Shown here: in pieces, positions 5,853 to 6,769 of the stretch
Position numbering within the stretch: position 1 is the stretch's first letter
How the letters are laid out: each line of letters starts with the position of its first letter
Assembly: GCA_019747165.1 (NCBI GenBank)
Contig: JAIERC010000015.1
Span: 1-6,769 of the forward strand
Length of the DNA stretch: 6,769 nucleotides
Direction: 5' to 3'
Source of the DNA: Sphingomonas sp.
GTDB taxonomy: Bacteria; Pseudomonadota; Alphaproteobacteria; Sphingomonadales; Sphingomonadaceae
The notes under the pieces: generated by a model
Told to the model about the DNA's origin: nothing
What the model saw: the letters and a program-made list of their open reading frames with translations, nothing else
The model's database searches: none
Position numbers and translations under genes: made by a program

Positions 5853-6749
5853 TTAGTTGATCAGCGGATTGGCCCGCAGCCGATCGACCGCGAGATCAAC
5901 AAAGCTGCGCACCGTCGCTGATGCCCGGCGGCCTTGATGATGGACGATATGGATCGGCAGTGGCGGTTCCTCGGCATCCGCAAGCACGGTTTGCAACGTG
6001 CCCGCCGCCAGCGCAGGACCGATTTGATAGCTGAGCAAACGCGCCAGACCCCATCCCGCCTGCACGGCCGCGATCGCCGCTTCGTTGGTCTGACAGCGCA
6101 AGCGCGGCTCGACCTTGACTGACCGGCCGGCCGGACCGCCGAAGCGCCACTCCAGCGCGGATGCCGACCCCGTGGCCGCGACGATCCTGTGACTGGCAAG
6201 GTCGGCTGGCTGGCTGGGTCGGCCATGGCTGTCGAAATAGGCCGGGGTCCCGCAAATCACGCGCCGGACCGATCCCACCCGGATTGCACTCAGGCTCGAA
6301 TCAGGCAAATTGCCGATCCGCACCGCGACATCGATCCCCTCCTCGACTATATTGGTCACCCGATCAACGAACAGGGCCTGGGCAAGGACGGCGGGATAGG
6401 AATCGAGATAGTCGAGCAGAATCGGCAGCACGTACATCTCCCCGAACAGCATCGACGCCGTCACCACCAATGTTCCGCTGGGCGTAGCGTACCGGCCCGC
6501 CGCCGCCGCTTCAGCATCAGCGATTTCGGCCAGGATGCGCCGACAATCGGCAAGATAGCGCTGGCCCGGCTCGGTTAGCTTGATCATCCGCGTGGTGCGG
6601 ACAAAGAGCCGGGCGCCGACATGGTCCTCCAGCATCGCAATTGCCCGCGTCACCGCTGGCGGGCTCATATGGAGGTGACGCGCAGCGCCGGCAAATCCGC
6701 CGATATCGGCCGCTGTCACGAAGATTTTCATGGCCTGCAGCCGGTCCAT
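5853..6749 (-). CDS. LysR-family transcriptional regulator
   Basis: This is a 298-residue LysR-type regulator of standard length. The N-terminal winged helix-turn-helix spans about 1-60: FVTAADIGGFAGAARHLHMS, then PPAVTRAIAMLEDHVGARLF and VRTTRMIKLTEPG. A linker helix (about 64-86) leads to a periplasmic-binding-like effector domain from SGTLVVTAS (91-99), with the EEGIDVAVRIGNLPDSSL signature (136-153), VICGTPAYF (164-172) and AAVQAGWGLARLLSY (227-241). The pattern resembles the CrgA/DsdC-like effector subgroup common in Proteobacteria. The effector cannot be predicted. Translation starts at the ATG 6747-6749, with AGAGGA just upstream; an ATG 4 bases earlier is in another frame. The gene reads toward the PPOX-fold gene with a 100-base gap. 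Its own promoter, and any divergent partner, lie beyond the right edge. Confidence 0.94.
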   Translation of the reverse strand: MDRLQAMKIFVTAADIGGFAGAARHLHMSPPAVTRAIAMLEDHVGARLFVRTTRMIKLTEPGQRYLADCRRILAEIADAEAAAAGRYATPSGTLVVTASMLFGEMYVLPILLDYLDSYPAVLAQALFVDRVTNIVEEGIDVAVRIGNLPDSSLSAIRVGSVRRVICGTPAYFDSHGRPSQPADLASHRIVAATGSASALEWRFGGPAGRSVKVEPRLRCQTNEAAIAAVQAGWGLARLLSYQIGPALAAGTLQTVLADAEEPPLPIHIVHHQGRRASATVRSFVDLAVDRLRANPLIN

Positions 6750-6753
6750 TCAT

Positions 6754-6759
6754 TCCTCT
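6754..6759 (-). promoter_or_regulatory. Ribosome binding site of the LysR gene
   Basis: On the minus strand AGAGGA lies 4 bases before the ATG at 6749, a slightly close but workable spacing. Confidence 0.6.
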
Positions 6760-6769
6760 TTCGGCAATA

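Noticed and set aside
1..6769. Mobile elements, CRISPR arrays, toxin-antitoxin pairs, defence genes, tRNA or rRNA
   Set aside because: No transposase or integrase motifs, no regularly spaced repeats, and no tRNA or rRNA signatures were seen. The gene content is core metabolism and regulation.

Overview
The window looks like a stretch of alphaproteobacterial chromosome, most likely from a sphingomonad. The support is GC-rich coding, an FtsK with a short linker and an alphaproteobacterial-style insertion before Walker B, a run of ftsK, lolA and xth, and GTG starts. The taxon is inferred from protein style, not from a marker gene. The content is mostly housekeeping. I see no mobile element, CRISPR array, tRNA, rRNA or defence cassette.

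Layout, plus strand (1-5153): ftsK (chromosome translocase, probably cut by the left edge) ends in a long imperfect hairpin. A 148-base gap follows with a possible 37-codon small ORF that overlaps the lolA start. lolA (periplasmic lipoprotein carrier) comes next. A 252-base gap then holds the most interesting noncoding signal: three consecutive hairpins with C-runs in their loops, ending in a strong 12-bp intrinsic terminator. This looks like a roughly 140-nt small RNA or a structured leader. After it come xth (exonuclease III) and ribA (GTP cyclohydrolase II), joined by a GTGA start/stop overlap. The first 170 or so residues of the RibA look like a decayed RibB (DHBP synthase) domain that has lost its catalytic residues.

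Layout, minus strand (5150-6749): a pyridoxamine-phosphate-oxidase-fold flavoprotein converges on ribA, and the two stop codons share one CTAG. Upstream of it, in the same direction, is a LysR-type regulator. The 97-base gap between them carries repeated and inverted TTCCGT/ACGGAA elements that could be an operator.

How the genes relate: FtsK (segregation), LolA (outer-membrane biogenesis) and exonuclease III (DNA repair) are independent core functions. RibA makes the flavin precursor, and the convergent PPOX-fold protein probably binds FMN, so there is a loose flavin theme that may be coincidental. The LysR gene could control the PPOX gene downstream or an unseen gene to the right.
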